DNA of 32,692 nucleotides from a virus. The notes below the pieces were generated by a model. The model saw nothing but the letters and a program-made list of their open reading frames with translations. It was not told where the DNA came from and ran no database searches. Position 1 is the stretch's first letter; every line of letters begins with the position of its first letter. Both the position numbers and the translations under genes were made by a program. This document shows, in pieces, positions 1 to 7,592 of the stretch. The DNA lies in IMG/VR virus record IMGVR_UViG_3300025701_001108, positions 1 through 32,692 of that record; one strand, written 5' to 3'.

Positions 1-1
1 C

Positions 2-151
2 AACACTATTGAATCATGTATGACTCGTATTAAAGTTGTAAAGGAAATGATTACAGGAGAAAGACAAGCTGACCCTAAACAAGCAAGTCTCTATTTACAA
101 GAAATCAATAAAGCGTTGGAGGATATCCAACAAATCATATCGAGAGGATAA
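2..151 (+). CDS. 3' end of an unknown gene (partial)
   Basis: An open frame enters from the left edge and gives 49 residues before a TAA stop at 149-151. The visible part is a charged, probably helical C-terminus (…KALEDIQQIISRG). It ends three bases before the next ATG, so the two genes are probably co-transcribed. An AGAGGA at 143-148, inside its last codons, can act as the ribosome binding site of the next gene. I do not recognise the family, and the start lies outside the window. Confidence 0.6.
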   Translation, partial: NTIESCMTRIKVVKEMITGERQADPKQASLYLQEINKALEDIQQIISRG

Positions 152-154
152 GAA

Positions 155-1519
155 ATGAAATTTAGAACTCTTTTATTAGGGTTATCTGCTTTGTTCGTAG
201 GATTCAATGCAGCATTCTTTTCAGTAACTGGTTTAGCTAAATTATTTGCAGGAGCATCAGTATCAGTAATGATAATGGCTTCATCATTGGAATTAGCTAA
301 ATTAATTACTGCAGGATACCTATACAATTATTGGGATAAAATTAATAAAGGTTTCAGAATTTATTTATCTATTGGAGTTGTAATTCTAATACTCATAACA
401 TCATTGGGTATCTATGGATTTTTAACTGCTGCATTTCAAGATACTTTAAATCAATACAATGTATCATCTAAACAAAAAGCATTCTTACAACAGAAAGAAT
501 CTTATTGGGGTAGTGATGTAGCTCGTTTTGATAAAGAGTTAGAAAGAATCTCAAACAACATCTCTACTTTATCTAATGCCAAAGCAACTGGTATTCAAAT
601 AAAAGATACAACATCTACTACTGGGTTTAGACAGACAGTATCTACTACCGAACTTCGTTTATCTCAAAAGAGAATTGAAGTAGAAGAACAAAACCGAAGG
701 GAAGTTCAATCTAAGAGAGAAGTTGCTGCAGATTCACTACAATCAATTCAATTAAAGATATTAGAATTAGATACCGATACTGAAACAGGTTCTGAATTAG
801 GACCTCTACAATATCTTTCTACTTTATTAGATAAACCAATGACTGATATTATCAACTGGTTTATTCTTATTATCATTTTTGTATTTGACCCACTTGCAGT
901 ATCACTTGTAATTGCATTTAATATGGCATCTAAAGTTGATAAAGGTGAGAAAGATAAAAAGAAGGTAGTAGAGAGAAGAGAACTCTATGGTGAATCTGAT
1001 ATAGATAATCGGAAAGAATCCGATGTGTGGTCTAATACTTTACAAGATGGATTGGAAGATGAAGAGTGGGATGAATCACATGGGTTAGACTTGGTACTAA
1101 ATGATATGGTTCAAGATGTTGAAACAGAATCTGAAGATGATGATTTGGATGTAGATGAGATAACTGATTTATTAGATTCACTCAACATCTCAGAAGAAGA
1201 TGTGGTAGATGATAGAAATTTGGATATCGATGGTGATGGTATTATTACAGATGAAGAGCGAGATGCAGATTTAGATGGTGATGGTGAAATTTCAGAAGAA
1301 GAGAAACGAATATACTACGAGAATGGTGGGTGGAAAAATCCATACAATGGACAATCATATTATCACCACCCTTGGTTTGATTGGAAGAAAACTGAACGTT
1401 GGGTTAATGATAGACGTGCAATTGATTATTGGTTAAAGTATCGTGGTGGAAGTGCAAATAGTTTAGAAAAAATAAAAGGAAATAAATACCCAGAAGATTT
1501 TAATTCAAAAACTTATTAA
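155..1519 (+). CDS. Four-helix membrane protein with coiled coil and two EF-hand calcium loops
   Basis: This is a 454-aa inner-membrane protein of unknown role. Hydrophobic segments lie near residues 7-30, 33-58, 68-92 and 231-256. Residues about 95-205 are charged and helical, probably a coiled coil between the third and fourth membrane segments. After the last helix comes a very acidic region (about 285-384) ending in two adjacent, textbook EF-hand loops. Loop 1 has D357, D359, D361, G362, I364 and E368; loop 2 has D372, D374, D376, G377, I379 and E383. The tail (about 385-454) is Trp/Tyr/Lys-rich. The start is preceded by AGAGGA six bases upstream, one of the better Shine-Dalgarno matches here. 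The fold suggests a Ca2+-responsive membrane anchor, but function is not known. Dockerin-type calcium repeats are an alternative reading of the paired loops. Confidence 0.85.
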   Translation: MKFRTLLLGLSALFVGFNAAFFSVTGLAKLFAGASVSVMIMASSLELAKLITAGYLYNYWDKINKGFRIYLSIGVVILILITSLGIYGFLTAAFQDTLNQYNVSSKQKAFLQQKESYWGSDVARFDKELERISNNISTLSNAKATGIQIKDTTSTTGFRQTVSTTELRLSQKRIEVEEQNRREVQSKREVAADSLQSIQLKILELDTDTETGSELGPLQYLSTLLDKPMTDIINWFILIIIFVFDPLAVSLVIAFNMASKVDKGEKDKKKVVERRELYGESDIDNRKESDVWSNTLQDGLEDEEWDESHGLDLVLNDMVQDVETESEDDDLDVDEITDLLDSLNISEEDVVDDRNLDIDGDGIITDEERDADLDGDGEISEEEKRIYYENGGWKNPYNGQSYYHHPWFDWKKTERWVNDRRAIDYWLKYRGGSANSLEKIKGNKYPEDFNSKTY

Positions 1520-1520
1520 G

Positions 1521-1862
1521 ATGAGTCTAATAACAATTACAGATAAAGCAAAAAACAAAATCGTAGAAACTATACAAGATGAAGGTAAATCATTAGATAC
1601 CCATCATCTTAGAGTAGGGGTTATGAGTGGAGGTTGTAGTGGATTACAATACTTCATGGATTTTGGTTCTAAGAGTGATGTAGACCCTACTGATGAAATT
1701 ATCAACTTGGATGAATTACAAGTAGTAGTTGATAAAAAATCATACTTCTACCTATTGGGTTCTCAGTTAGATTTCTCTACCGGTCTTAATGGTAAGGGGT
1801 TTGAATGGTCAAATCCTCAAGCAGCTCGTTCATGTGGTTGTGGTGAAAGTTTTTCTCTATAA
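1521..1862 (+). CDS. A-type iron-sulfur cluster carrier (IscA/ErpA/HesB-like)
   Basis: This 113-aa protein has the full HesB/IscA fold signature: a central GGCSGLQY (C39) and the C-terminal CGCGESF (C105, C107). These three cysteines bind the 2Fe-2S or 4Fe-4S cluster in SufA, IscA and ErpA. Length matches the family (about 105-120 aa). A-type carriers deliver Fe-S clusters to apo-proteins in the cytoplasm. HesB-like genes are known as auxiliary genes in marine T4-like phages. The ATG follows the previous stop by one base, so it belongs to the upstream operon. A separate promoter starts just downstream. The client cannot be told from sequence; no obvious Fe-S enzyme is in the window. The exact subfamily (IscA, SufA or ErpA) is uncertain. 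Confidence 0.93.
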   Translation: MSLITITDKAKNKIVETIQDEGKSLDTHHLRVGVMSGGCSGLQYFMDFGSKSDVDPTDEIINLDELQVVVDKKSYFYLLGSQLDFSTGLNGKGFEWSNPQAARSCGCGESFSL

Positions 1863-1864
1863 TA

Positions 1865-1896
1865 TTTGGTAGTCTCAAATAATTTTTGTATATTTG
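1865..1896 (+). promoter_or_regulatory. Bacteroidota-type promoter before the UV endonuclease gene
   Basis: TTTG at 1865-1868 is followed, after 20 bases, by TATATTTG at 1889-1896. This matches the Bacteroidota housekeeping promoter (TTTG-N19-21-TAnnTTTG). The start codon at 1924 lies 28 bases past the -7 box, giving a short leader without a Shine-Dalgarno. Three similar boxes occur elsewhere in the window. Confidence 0.75.
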
Positions 1897-1923
1897 TAGT
1901 ATAAGATTTAAAACTACACAATT

Positions 1924-2826
1924 ATGAATTTAGGTTACGCATGTATTAATATGACACTTGGTGAACAGAAACCAAGAATTACCACCAATCGTTCAATGAT
2001 TAAAAAAACCTTTAAAGAGAAAGGTTTAGAATATGCAGGTGAACTTGCATTACAAAATGTACGAGATTTGTTTACCATTCTTCAATGGAACAATCGTAAA
2101 GGTATAAAGTTATTCAGAGTATCATCTGATATATTCCCATGGGCATCTGAGTATGGTATAGAAAACTTACCACAATATAAACGTATCGAAATGATATTAC
2201 AGGCCTGTGGTAATTATGCCAAACAAAATGGTATTCGTGTCAATGCACACCCTGGTCCTTTTAATGTATTAGTATCTCCACGTGAAAACGTGGTACAAAA
2301 TACTATTACTGATTTAGAGATTCATGGTAAGATATTTGATATGATGGGGTTAGAAAAATCTCCATACAATAATCTTAACATTCATTGTAATGGTGTATAT
2401 GGTGATAAACAATCTGCCATGGATAGATTCTGTACCAACTTCGAACGTTTATCGGATTCAGTTAAATCCCGTCTAACGGTAGAAAACGATGATAAAGCAT
2501 CTATGTACTCAGTAAAAGATTTGATGTACATACACGAACGTATTGGTATTCCTATTGTATTTGATTATCATCACCACCAATTTTGTACTGGTGGTTTATC
2601 AGAACAAGAAGCATTAGAACTTGCAATGACCTCATGGCCTGAAGGTATTACACCAGAGGTTCATTATTCGGAGAGTAAAGCATTACACGAAGAAAACTCT
2701 AAACTCAAACCACAAGCACATTCAGATTATATCAAAGAGTTACCCAACTTATATGGTAATGTGGTAGATGTTATGGTAGAGGCAAAAGCAAAAGAATTAG
2801 CAATATTACCTTTTATAAACAAATAA
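1924..2826 (+). CDS. uvsE: UV-damage endonuclease (UVDE/UvsE family)
   Basis: This 300-aa protein is recognisable along its whole length as a UVDE-type TIM-barrel endonuclease. It begins LGYACIN and has the conserved blocks FRVSSDIFPWAS, NAHPGPFNVLVSP, NIHCNGVYGDK, LTVENDD and PIVFDYHHHQF. These supply the His, Glu and Asp ligands of the metal cluster. Such enzymes nick DNA 5' of pyrimidine dimers and other lesions, starting a repair route independent of UvrABC. A phage copy would protect the phage genome in sunlit water. It has its own Bacteroidota-type promoter (1865-1896), unlike the gene before it. Two very small genes follow closely. The symbol follows bacterial usage. Confidence 0.93.
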   Translation: MNLGYACINMTLGEQKPRITTNRSMIKKTFKEKGLEYAGELALQNVRDLFTILQWNNRKGIKLFRVSSDIFPWASEYGIENLPQYKRIEMILQACGNYAKQNGIRVNAHPGPFNVLVSPRENVVQNTITDLEIHGKIFDMMGLEKSPYNNLNIHCNGVYGDKQSAMDRFCTNFERLSDSVKSRLTVENDDKASMYSVKDLMYIHERIGIPIVFDYHHHQFCTGGLSEQEALELAMTSWPEGITPEVHYSESKALHEENSKLKPQAHSDYIKELPNLYGNVVDVMVEAKAKELAILPFINK

Positions 2827-2829
2827 ATT

Positions 2830-2994
2830 ATGGATAGAAGTATTAGAATGGCCAAATCAGAAGTGGCACGTAAGAAAAGAAAATCGGTAAAAGAAATTAA
2901 GGAAACATTACAGAAGAAAATGTTCTCTCGATTAAAAAATAAAAGAAAGAAATTACAGAAGATAAAAAATAGACAGCATGATGGAACCCTTTGA
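2830..2994 (+). CDS. Small, strongly basic protein (54 aa)
   Basis: This short frame starts at an ATG three bases after the UV endonuclease stop and runs to TGA at 2992-2994. About half of its residues are Lys or Arg, spread over a predicted single helix. It has no cysteines and no hydrophobic segment. Such composition suits nucleic-acid binding, but no family is recognised. Its 3' end overlaps the next small gene by 17 bases in another frame, a compact arrangement typical of phage operons. Its reality is inferred from position, spacing and coherent composition. Confidence 0.5.
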   Translation: MDRSIRMAKSEVARKKRKSVKEIKETLQKKMFSRLKNKRKKLQKIKNRQHDGTL

Positions 2995-3115
2995 TAATCA
3001 AGGTAGAGATGATAGACAGTATGAAGATAGTATGAGAATAATGACTGGTGCATGTCTTACACTTGGACTTGTTGTTATTGGATTGATTATATATGGGGTA
3101 ATTACAAATGGCTAA
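2978..3115 (+). CDS. Small single-pass membrane protein (45 aa)
   Basis: An ATG-ATG pair at 2978-2983 opens a 45-residue frame ending with TAA at 3113-3115. The first 20 residues are polar and acidic. Residues about 23-42 form one hydrophobic helix (GACLTLGLVVIGLIIYGVI), followed by a three-residue tail. It looks like a small single-pass membrane peptide of unknown role. It overlaps the preceding basic-protein gene and ends two bases before the next gene's ATG at 3118, so it fits the local pattern of abutting genes. A holin-like role cannot be argued from this alone. Confidence 0.5.
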   Translation: MMEPFDNQGRDDRQYEDSMRIMTGACLTLGLVVIGLIIYGVITNG

Positions 3116-3117
3116 TA

Positions 3118-3741
3118 ATGAGAATTAATTTAAACGATAGTGTTGGTTATTGGAAATACAATTTTGACACTTCCAATATAGGTGATATTGTGTTAGATAC
3201 ACTCAATGTAATCAACCAAGTCAACAGTCCACAAGATGGACATGGTTTATGGTTAGGTTCCAAATCTAAAGAGTGGGTTATATCACAAGACCTTGGAAAT
3301 GTGGGAGATATTATTTTAGATGGAATATCTAAGTGTGAACAGCTACATACCCAACCATATAACTTAGTAGAGATTGGTTGTTGGGTTAATGTTGTGAATA
3401 AATCAAAAACAAAACAAACTATCCGTGATAAAAAAACTAATCAGCTGATATATCACACACATACCGAAATTGAACAGAGACTTGGCAATTCATTACCCAA
3501 TTATACATTTGTGTTCTATGTCCAGATGCCAGACAATTTATCAAATGAGGATGGTAAGTTATTTATAAAAGATAAAGACGGTATTGAATTTGGGATTCTA
3601 CCAAAAGTAGGAGATTTGATTATATTAGAAGGGGACATTCCTCATGCTCCAGTTGATGCACCTAACTCTACTAAAGATAGAATTGTAATTGCAGGAAATG
3701 TGATATTTAAAAATATAAAAAAGTGCAAAACAATGATGTAA
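3118..3741 (+). CDS. 2OG-Fe(II) oxygenase-like protein (1)
   Basis: This is a 207-aa protein of the double-stranded beta-helix type. The metal/cosubstrate set is visible as H115-x-E117, H176 (IPHAP) and R188 (DRIVIAG). A frame upstream is open back to 3052, but ATG 3118 is preferred because it abuts the previous gene and the translation before it looks non-coding. The block FYVQMPDNL recurs in the next protein, so the two are tandem paralogs. The family hydroxylates or otherwise oxidises proteins, peptides or small molecules using 2-oxoglutarate and O2. The substrate is unknown. The HxE in place of HxD is less usual but known in the superfamily. Its C-terminus (KTMM) is a divergent form of the tail shared by the enzymes of this block. 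Confidence 0.75.
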   Translation: MRINLNDSVGYWKYNFDTSNIGDIVLDTLNVINQVNSPQDGHGLWLGSKSKEWVISQDLGNVGDIILDGISKCEQLHTQPYNLVEIGCWVNVVNKSKTKQTIRDKKTNQLIYHTHTEIEQRLGNSLPNYTFVFYVQMPDNLSNEDGKLFIKDKDGIEFGILPKVGDLIILEGDIPHAPVDAPNSTKDRIVIAGNVIFKNIKKCKTMM

Positions 3742-3763
3742 TGTTAATAACATACTATAAATT

Positions 3764-4357
3764 ATGGAAAAAATACATATAACAGATGATGTATATATTT
3801 TTAAAATATCTTCAATTGAATATAATCAAACTAAGTTAATTGAAGAATTAATTTTTAATTTGGATATAACTAAACAACAATCTCCTCAAAATTCTAAATA
3901 TCCCGGAATACAAAGTGATATTTTTATAATAGGGGGTGAGTTATCATATGTTAGAAATCAAATTATTGATATATTTGATAATCTCATATATAAATCAAAA
4001 AATACATATTCATATAAGAATTGGGTTTATTTAAGTAGTAAAGAAAACCCACATACAAACTATCACGAACACACCGATATGCTTGGATTGAAATCCAAGG
4101 GTGAATGGACATGGACTTTTTATGTTCAAATGCCAGATAACTTAAAAGGAAATGATGGTGAACTTATGTTTTCAGTAAATGGTGTAGTAAAATCCATTTT
4201 ACCAGAGGATGGGGATTTGTTTATATTCCCTGCGGAATTAAAACATATGCCAAACACCAACCAATCATCTACTAAAGATAGAATTGTTCTAGCAGGTACA
4301 ATGAGTAAAATGGATTTGAGTAAAAAATATATCAAGAGAACCAATACATTATTATGA
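3764..4357 (+). CDS. 2OG-Fe(II) oxygenase-like protein (2)
   Basis: This 197-aa paralog of the preceding protein shares FYVQMPDNL, the LPEDGDLFIFP strand pair and DRIVLAG. The putative iron ligands are H103-x-D105 (in YHEHTDM) and H161, with R173 to hold the 2-oxoglutarate carboxylate. This is a complete triad plus Arg, as expected for an active dioxygenase. Residues 1-90 are divergent and may shape the substrate site. It ends NTLL, matching the tail shared by its neighbours. The gene overlaps the next by four bases (ATGA), which implies translational coupling to a sulfotransferase-like gene. The substrate is unknown. Confidence 0.8.
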   Translation: MEKIHITDDVYIFKISSIEYNQTKLIEELIFNLDITKQQSPQNSKYPGIQSDIFIIGGELSYVRNQIIDIFDNLIYKSKNTYSYKNWVYLSSKENPHTNYHEHTDMLGLKSKGEWTWTFYVQMPDNLKGNDGELMFSVNGVVKSILPEDGDLFIFPAELKHMPNTNQSSTKDRIVLAGTMSKMDLSKKYIKRTNTLL

Positions 4358-4884
4358 AGATATTAGTTTTATCAAGTATAAGATGTGGTGGTGAGTACTT
4401 TACAAAATCGTTAGCAGATACATATAATTTAAAACATATACACGAACCAAATAAAATTCGTGATTTTGGTAACGATGTATGCGTCAAAATACATTTACAT
4501 GATTCAATTTCTGTTGCTGATGTGATAGAACATAGTAAGTTATATAATTATGTGTTTTTATTAGATAGAAAAAATAAAAAAGAACAACTAAAATCAGCGT
4601 ATGTTACATACAATATAACCAACCACCGAACTTCTAAGTGGATGTGGAAAGATGAATATCTTGAAATTAATAATTTAGATGTGAGTATGGAATATCTTCA
4701 AAATTGCATATCAACCATACATACTAAATTAGTTAAAATTTCCAATTTAATAACTAAAGAAATAATTTATTACGAGGATTTATATCACAATCCAAATTCG
4801 GTTAATTTAGATGGTCTATCGTTTAGTCCGGATTTATCTAAAAGATATTACGTAAAAAATACAGATGAAAATAAACTAATTTAA
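4354..4884 (+). CDS. Short sulfotransferase-like protein (1)
   Basis: This 176-aa protein has the two cofactor motifs of the sulfotransferase P-loop fold. An N-terminal phosphate loop (LSSIRCGGEYF, residues 5-15) matches the 5'-phosphosulfate-binding loop PRSGTT. A central strand (VFLLDRKNKKEQLKSAY) matches the 3'-phosphate-binding motif. Typical sulfotransferases are 250-300 aa, so this is a reduced form with an Ile replacing the usual Pro of the loop; activity is not certain. It is closely similar to the protein at 7002 (both have HEP after the loop, IYYEDLY/IYYDDLY and a final NKLI). Its ATG overlaps the preceding stop (ATGA) and its stop overlaps the next ATG (TAATG). If active it would transfer sulfate from PAPS to an unknown acceptor. 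Confidence 0.7.
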   Translation: MKILVLSSIRCGGEYFTKSLADTYNLKHIHEPNKIRDFGNDVCVKIHLHDSISVADVIEHSKLYNYVFLLDRKNKKEQLKSAYVTYNITNHRTSKWMWKDEYLEINNLDVSMEYLQNCISTIHTKLVKISNLITKEIIYYEDLYHNPNSVNLDGLSFSPDLSKRYYVKNTDENKLI

Positions 4885-5099
4885 TGGCTAATATGAATGC
4901 AACCCCACCCATTGTGGTGGTACATAAAGGACCAAGAAAAAACTCAAAAATATATATTGATATATTTACTAATAGTAGAGTTGATGATATTATAAATTCA
5001 AATAAACGAAAGCCATTAATTCCTAAACAAAATGAAATTTTGGATATGGGGGTTGGTAGTAACTTTGAAAAGAGGTATAGAAAAAAATATAAGTTGTGA
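4884..5099 (+). CDS. Small basic protein of unknown function (71 aa)
   Basis: I do not recognise this 71-residue protein. It is basic, with an N-terminal ATPPIVVVHKGPRK segment and a C-terminal RYRKKYKL, and has no cysteine or membrane segment. It overlaps its neighbours on both sides: its ATG shares a base with the upstream stop (TAATG), and its TGA lies inside the GTGA start overlap of the next gene. It is therefore part of the coupled string between two sulfotransferase-like genes. Its last residues do not clearly match the shared (T/K/S)-L-(L/I/F) tail, although it does end in Leu. Confidence 0.6.
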   Translation: MANMNATPPIVVVHKGPRKNSKIYIDIFTNSRVDDIINSNKRKPLIPKQNEILDMGVGSNFEKRYRKKYKL

Positions 5100-5608
5100 A
5101 AGTTTTAATAATATCATTACCAAGATGTGGTTCAACTTCTCTGATGAATAAGATATCTGAAGAAAGAAACTTATTATCATATATGGAACCATTTTCAATG
5201 GAAACTGAAAATCAACCTCCTTATGATTTTTGGAATGATAAAACAAATGTAATTGTAAAAACCTTAATAGGTCAACCTCAATTAAATGATTTGATAAAGT
5301 TCTATACAGAATTTTCAAAAAATTTTGATGAAGTAATATTATTATCTCGTAAAGATTTGATAGCAGTATCTGAGTCTTATGCATATTTAAAATGGAATGC
5401 TGAAAATGGGTTTAAGATGGATGACGATTATGAGTGGGAAGAAACTCCTAATTTAGCGAAAACCCACCAACTGATAACTAAACTTAACGATGATATTAAT
5501 CAGTTAGCTAAAATATTAAATTTAAAAGTAACCTATTATGAAGAATTATTTAATTCAAATTCATCAAAACGATTACGAAAAAATAAAAGAGTGAAAACAC
5601 TCATATAA
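5096..5608 (+). CDS. Short sulfotransferase-like protein (2)
   Basis: Of the three related proteins this 170-aa one has the clearest sulfotransferase signature. ISLPRCGSTSL (residues 5-15) is the 5'-phosphosulfate loop, and VILLSRKDLIAVSESYAY is a good 3'-phosphate-binding motif with Arg and the downstream Ser. The family moves sulfate from PAPS onto hydroxyls or amines of carbohydrates, lipids, peptides or small molecules. The start is GTG at 5096, overlapping the previous TGA by four bases, and translation probably re-initiates there. The protein ends KTLI, again the shared tail, with codons CTC ATA that differ from those of its neighbours. It is short for the family and the acceptor is unknown. 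Confidence 0.8.
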   Translation: MKVLIISLPRCGSTSLMNKISEERNLLSYMEPFSMETENQPPYDFWNDKTNVIVKTLIGQPQLNDLIKFYTEFSKNFDEVILLSRKDLIAVSESYAYLKWNAENGFKMDDDYEWEETPNLAKTHQLITKLNDDINQLAKILNLKVTYYEELFNSNSSKRLRKNKRVKTLI

Positions 5609-6990
5609 TGAAGTTACGTGAAAACCAAGTAGAACCAGTTGCGATTGGTGTAGAGTTTTTTAAAACTCCTAAGATGAAACCTTCGATTATCGTTGCCCCA
5701 ACGGCATTCGGTAAATCGATTGTTATAGCAGCTATTGCCAAAGAACTTGGTGAGAAACTTCTTGTACTCCAACCTTCCAAAGAATTATTAGAACAGAACT
5801 ATAACAAGTTTATCACTTTAGGTGGTGAGGCATCAATCTACTCTGCCTCAATGGGAAGTAAAGAGTTGGGTGATGTTACTTATGCAACCATTGGTTCTAT
5901 CATTAAGATAGCAGGTAAATTTAGAGAGTTAGGGGTAACTAAAATCATTATCGATGAATGTGATAGATACCCTCGTGCTAAATCAGGACAACTCAGGAGA
6001 TTCGTTGATGGGATGAAAGCAACTCATGTTCTTGGTTTAACCGCTACTCCTTTAAAGTTACAAACCAATATGGGAGATACTGGTCCTTATTCTAAGTTGG
6101 TAATGTTAACCAATAAAAGTAAACATGGAATGTTCTTTAAGTTCATCCTCCACGTTTCTCAGATTCAAGATATTGTTGAGTTAGGATATTGGACACCATT
6201 GGAATATCAATCATATGATTTCGATACGGGTGCTCTTGTTTACAATTCAAGTGGTGCTGAATATACCAATGATTCTATTGCTCGTTCATATGAGAACCAA
6301 AACATTGGTAATAAAATTGTAAAGAAGATTGCTGAATTACAAAATAGAAAATCAATTCTTGTTGCAGTACCAACCATAGAACAAGCAACAAATCTTGCTA
6401 AGAGAATTCCTTCTGCAGCAGTTGTACATGGTGGAACTCCAAAAGATGAACGAAGAAGAATCATCGAGGAATTCAGAAACCAACAAATCAGAGTTATTGT
6501 ACAAGTAAACGTACTAACAGTTGGATTCGATTACCCAGAATTAGATTGTTTGATTACAGGTAGACCAACCGCCTCTATCTCTTGGTGGTATCAATTCGTT
6601 GGTAGAGGAACACGTATCCATGATAACAAGAAAGATTGTTTAGTGGTAGATTTCGTAGGTTCAGTAGAGAAGTTTGGAAAAGTAGAAGCACTGTATTACA
6701 AACAAGATGGTGAAGAAAATTGGGAACTATATGGAGAGAATAAAAAACAAATTACTGGAATACCAATGCATGAAATCGGTATTCATTTGGAAGGTGGTAT
6801 CAATCTTTCTGAAAAACGAAATGAAGAAGGTGAGATAGAAAAGGTTTATATGACCTTTGGTAAATACTCAGGCAAACCTGTTGCATCTATACCACCTTAT
6901 TATAGAAAGTGGTTATTGGATAATATAACATGGGGACCGTGGAATATTAAAATAAAAAATGAAATAGAACGATTACATAATTTAAAATAA
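5608..6990 (+). CDS. uvsW: UvsW-type superfamily 2 helicase with C-terminal FGKYxGK domain
   Basis: This 460-aa protein is an SF2 helicase of the T4 UvsW/RadD/XPB-like type. Motif I is APTAFGKS (30-37), motif II DECD (116-119), motif III TATP (145-148) and motif VI QFVGRGTR (329-336), with GFDYPELDCLI before it. T4 UvsW unwinds branched DNA and R-loops and switches the phage from origin-based to recombination-based replication. Residues about 415-440 (MTFGKYSGKPVASIPPYYRKW) resemble the small DUF3820 domain, an unusual addition. Codon use looks less A/T-biased than in the flanking accessory genes, consistent with a core gene among acquired ones. Its final RLHNLK lacks the shared tail. Its last 30 coding bases are repeated at 7617-7646. 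Confidence 0.88.
   Translation: MKLRENQVEPVAIGVEFFKTPKMKPSIIVAPTAFGKSIVIAAIAKELGEKLLVLQPSKELLEQNYNKFITLGGEASIYSASMGSKELGDVTYATIGSIIKIAGKFRELGVTKIIIDECDRYPRAKSGQLRRFVDGMKATHVLGLTATPLKLQTNMGDTGPYSKLVMLTNKSKHGMFFKFILHVSQIQDIVELGYWTPLEYQSYDFDTGALVYNSSGAEYTNDSIARSYENQNIGNKIVKKIAELQNRKSILVAVPTIEQATNLAKRIPSAAVVHGGTPKDERRRIIEEFRNQQIRVIVQVNVLTVGFDYPELDCLITGRPTASISWWYQFVGRGTRIHDNKKDCLVVDFVGSVEKFGKVEALYYKQDGEENWELYGENKKQITGIPMHEIGIHLEGGINLSEKRNEEGEIEKVYMTFGKYSGKPVASIPPYYRKWLLDNITWGPWNIKIKNEIERLHNLK
6961..6990 (+). repeat. Direct repeat copy 1 (end of helicase gene)
   Basis: These last 30 bases of the helicase gene, stop included, are repeated at 7617-7646 with three mismatches. The two copies bracket the third sulfotransferase-like gene. 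Confidence 0.8.
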
Positions 6991-7001
6991 GATACTTATT
7001 T

Positions 7002-7592
7002 ATGAAAATTTTAACTATTGCATCACCCCGCTCTGGTGGTAAATATTTTACAGAATATCTTGCCAATAGGTACAATTTAACACATTATCACGAACCTGAG
7101 ATGAATGGTAGGTTAGATAATATTTTATCAAAAAATAATATATCTGTTAAGCTAGTCACTTCTCATTTATATTACTATTATCATTTGGAAATGGGAATAT
7201 CAATTGATGAATCTATTAGTATTATTTGTGATAGAGTTAGTAAATTTAAGTTTGATAAGGTATATCTATTAGATAGATATCATACAGATGAATACATAGA
7301 AGCACTAATTAATTTAAAATTAAGACAGGAAAATAATCATGTTGATTGGGTATATAATGAACAATTTAAAAAAAAACATGTTACTAAATCTAACATAGAA
7401 TATTTTAAAGGATATGCTGAAGAAAGTACTAGATGGATTAATATGATATCTGATAAGTTAAGTATAGATGTAATCTATTACGATGACTTATATTACAAAT
7501 CAGATACAATTGATTTACAAGGACTAAAATTTATTCCAGATTTAAGTAAGAGATTACGAAAAGAATTACTAGATTCAAATAAATTGATTTAA
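7002..7592 (+). CDS. Short sulfotransferase-like protein (3)
   Basis: This 196-aa protein resembles the one at 4354. It has a phosphate loop IASPRSGGKYF (5-15), nearer the PRSGTT consensus than that of its paralog, then a HEPE motif. A strand VYLLDRYHTDEY occupies the 3'-phosphate-binding position, and IYYDDLYY lies near the C-terminus. The Ser normally found downstream of the Arg in the 3' motif is not obvious. It ends NKLI, identical to the 4354 protein but with different codons (AAATTGATT against AAACTAATT). It sits between two copies of the helicase 3' end, which suggests it was inserted as a unit. The next frame starts immediately after its stop. The sulfate acceptor, if any, is unknown. 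Confidence 0.7.
   Translation: MKILTIASPRSGGKYFTEYLANRYNLTHYHEPEMNGRLDNILSKNNISVKLVTSHLYYYYHLEMGISIDESISIICDRVSKFKFDKVYLLDRYHTDEYIEALINLKLRQENNHVDWVYNEQFKKKHVTKSNIEYFKGYAEESTRWINMISDKLSIDVIYYDDLYYKSDTIDLQGLKFIPDLSKRLRKELLDSNKLI

Noticed and set aside
91-327. Reverse-strand open frames across the window (for example 91-327, 2727-3053, 5016-5384, 15096-15485, 29193-29477)
   Set aside because: Each lies opposite a recognised + strand gene, has low-complexity or Leu/Ile/Ser-heavy composition and no family match.
1243-1320. EF-hand region of the first membrane protein as a cellulosomal dockerin
   Set aside because: The two loops are only four residues apart, not separated by dockerin helices, and there is no cohesin context.
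3052-3117. Longer N-terminus for the first oxygenase, starting at 3052
   Set aside because: The added 22 residues are Trp/Tyr/Cys-rich and overlap the small membrane-protein gene; ATG 3118 gives the usual tight spacing.
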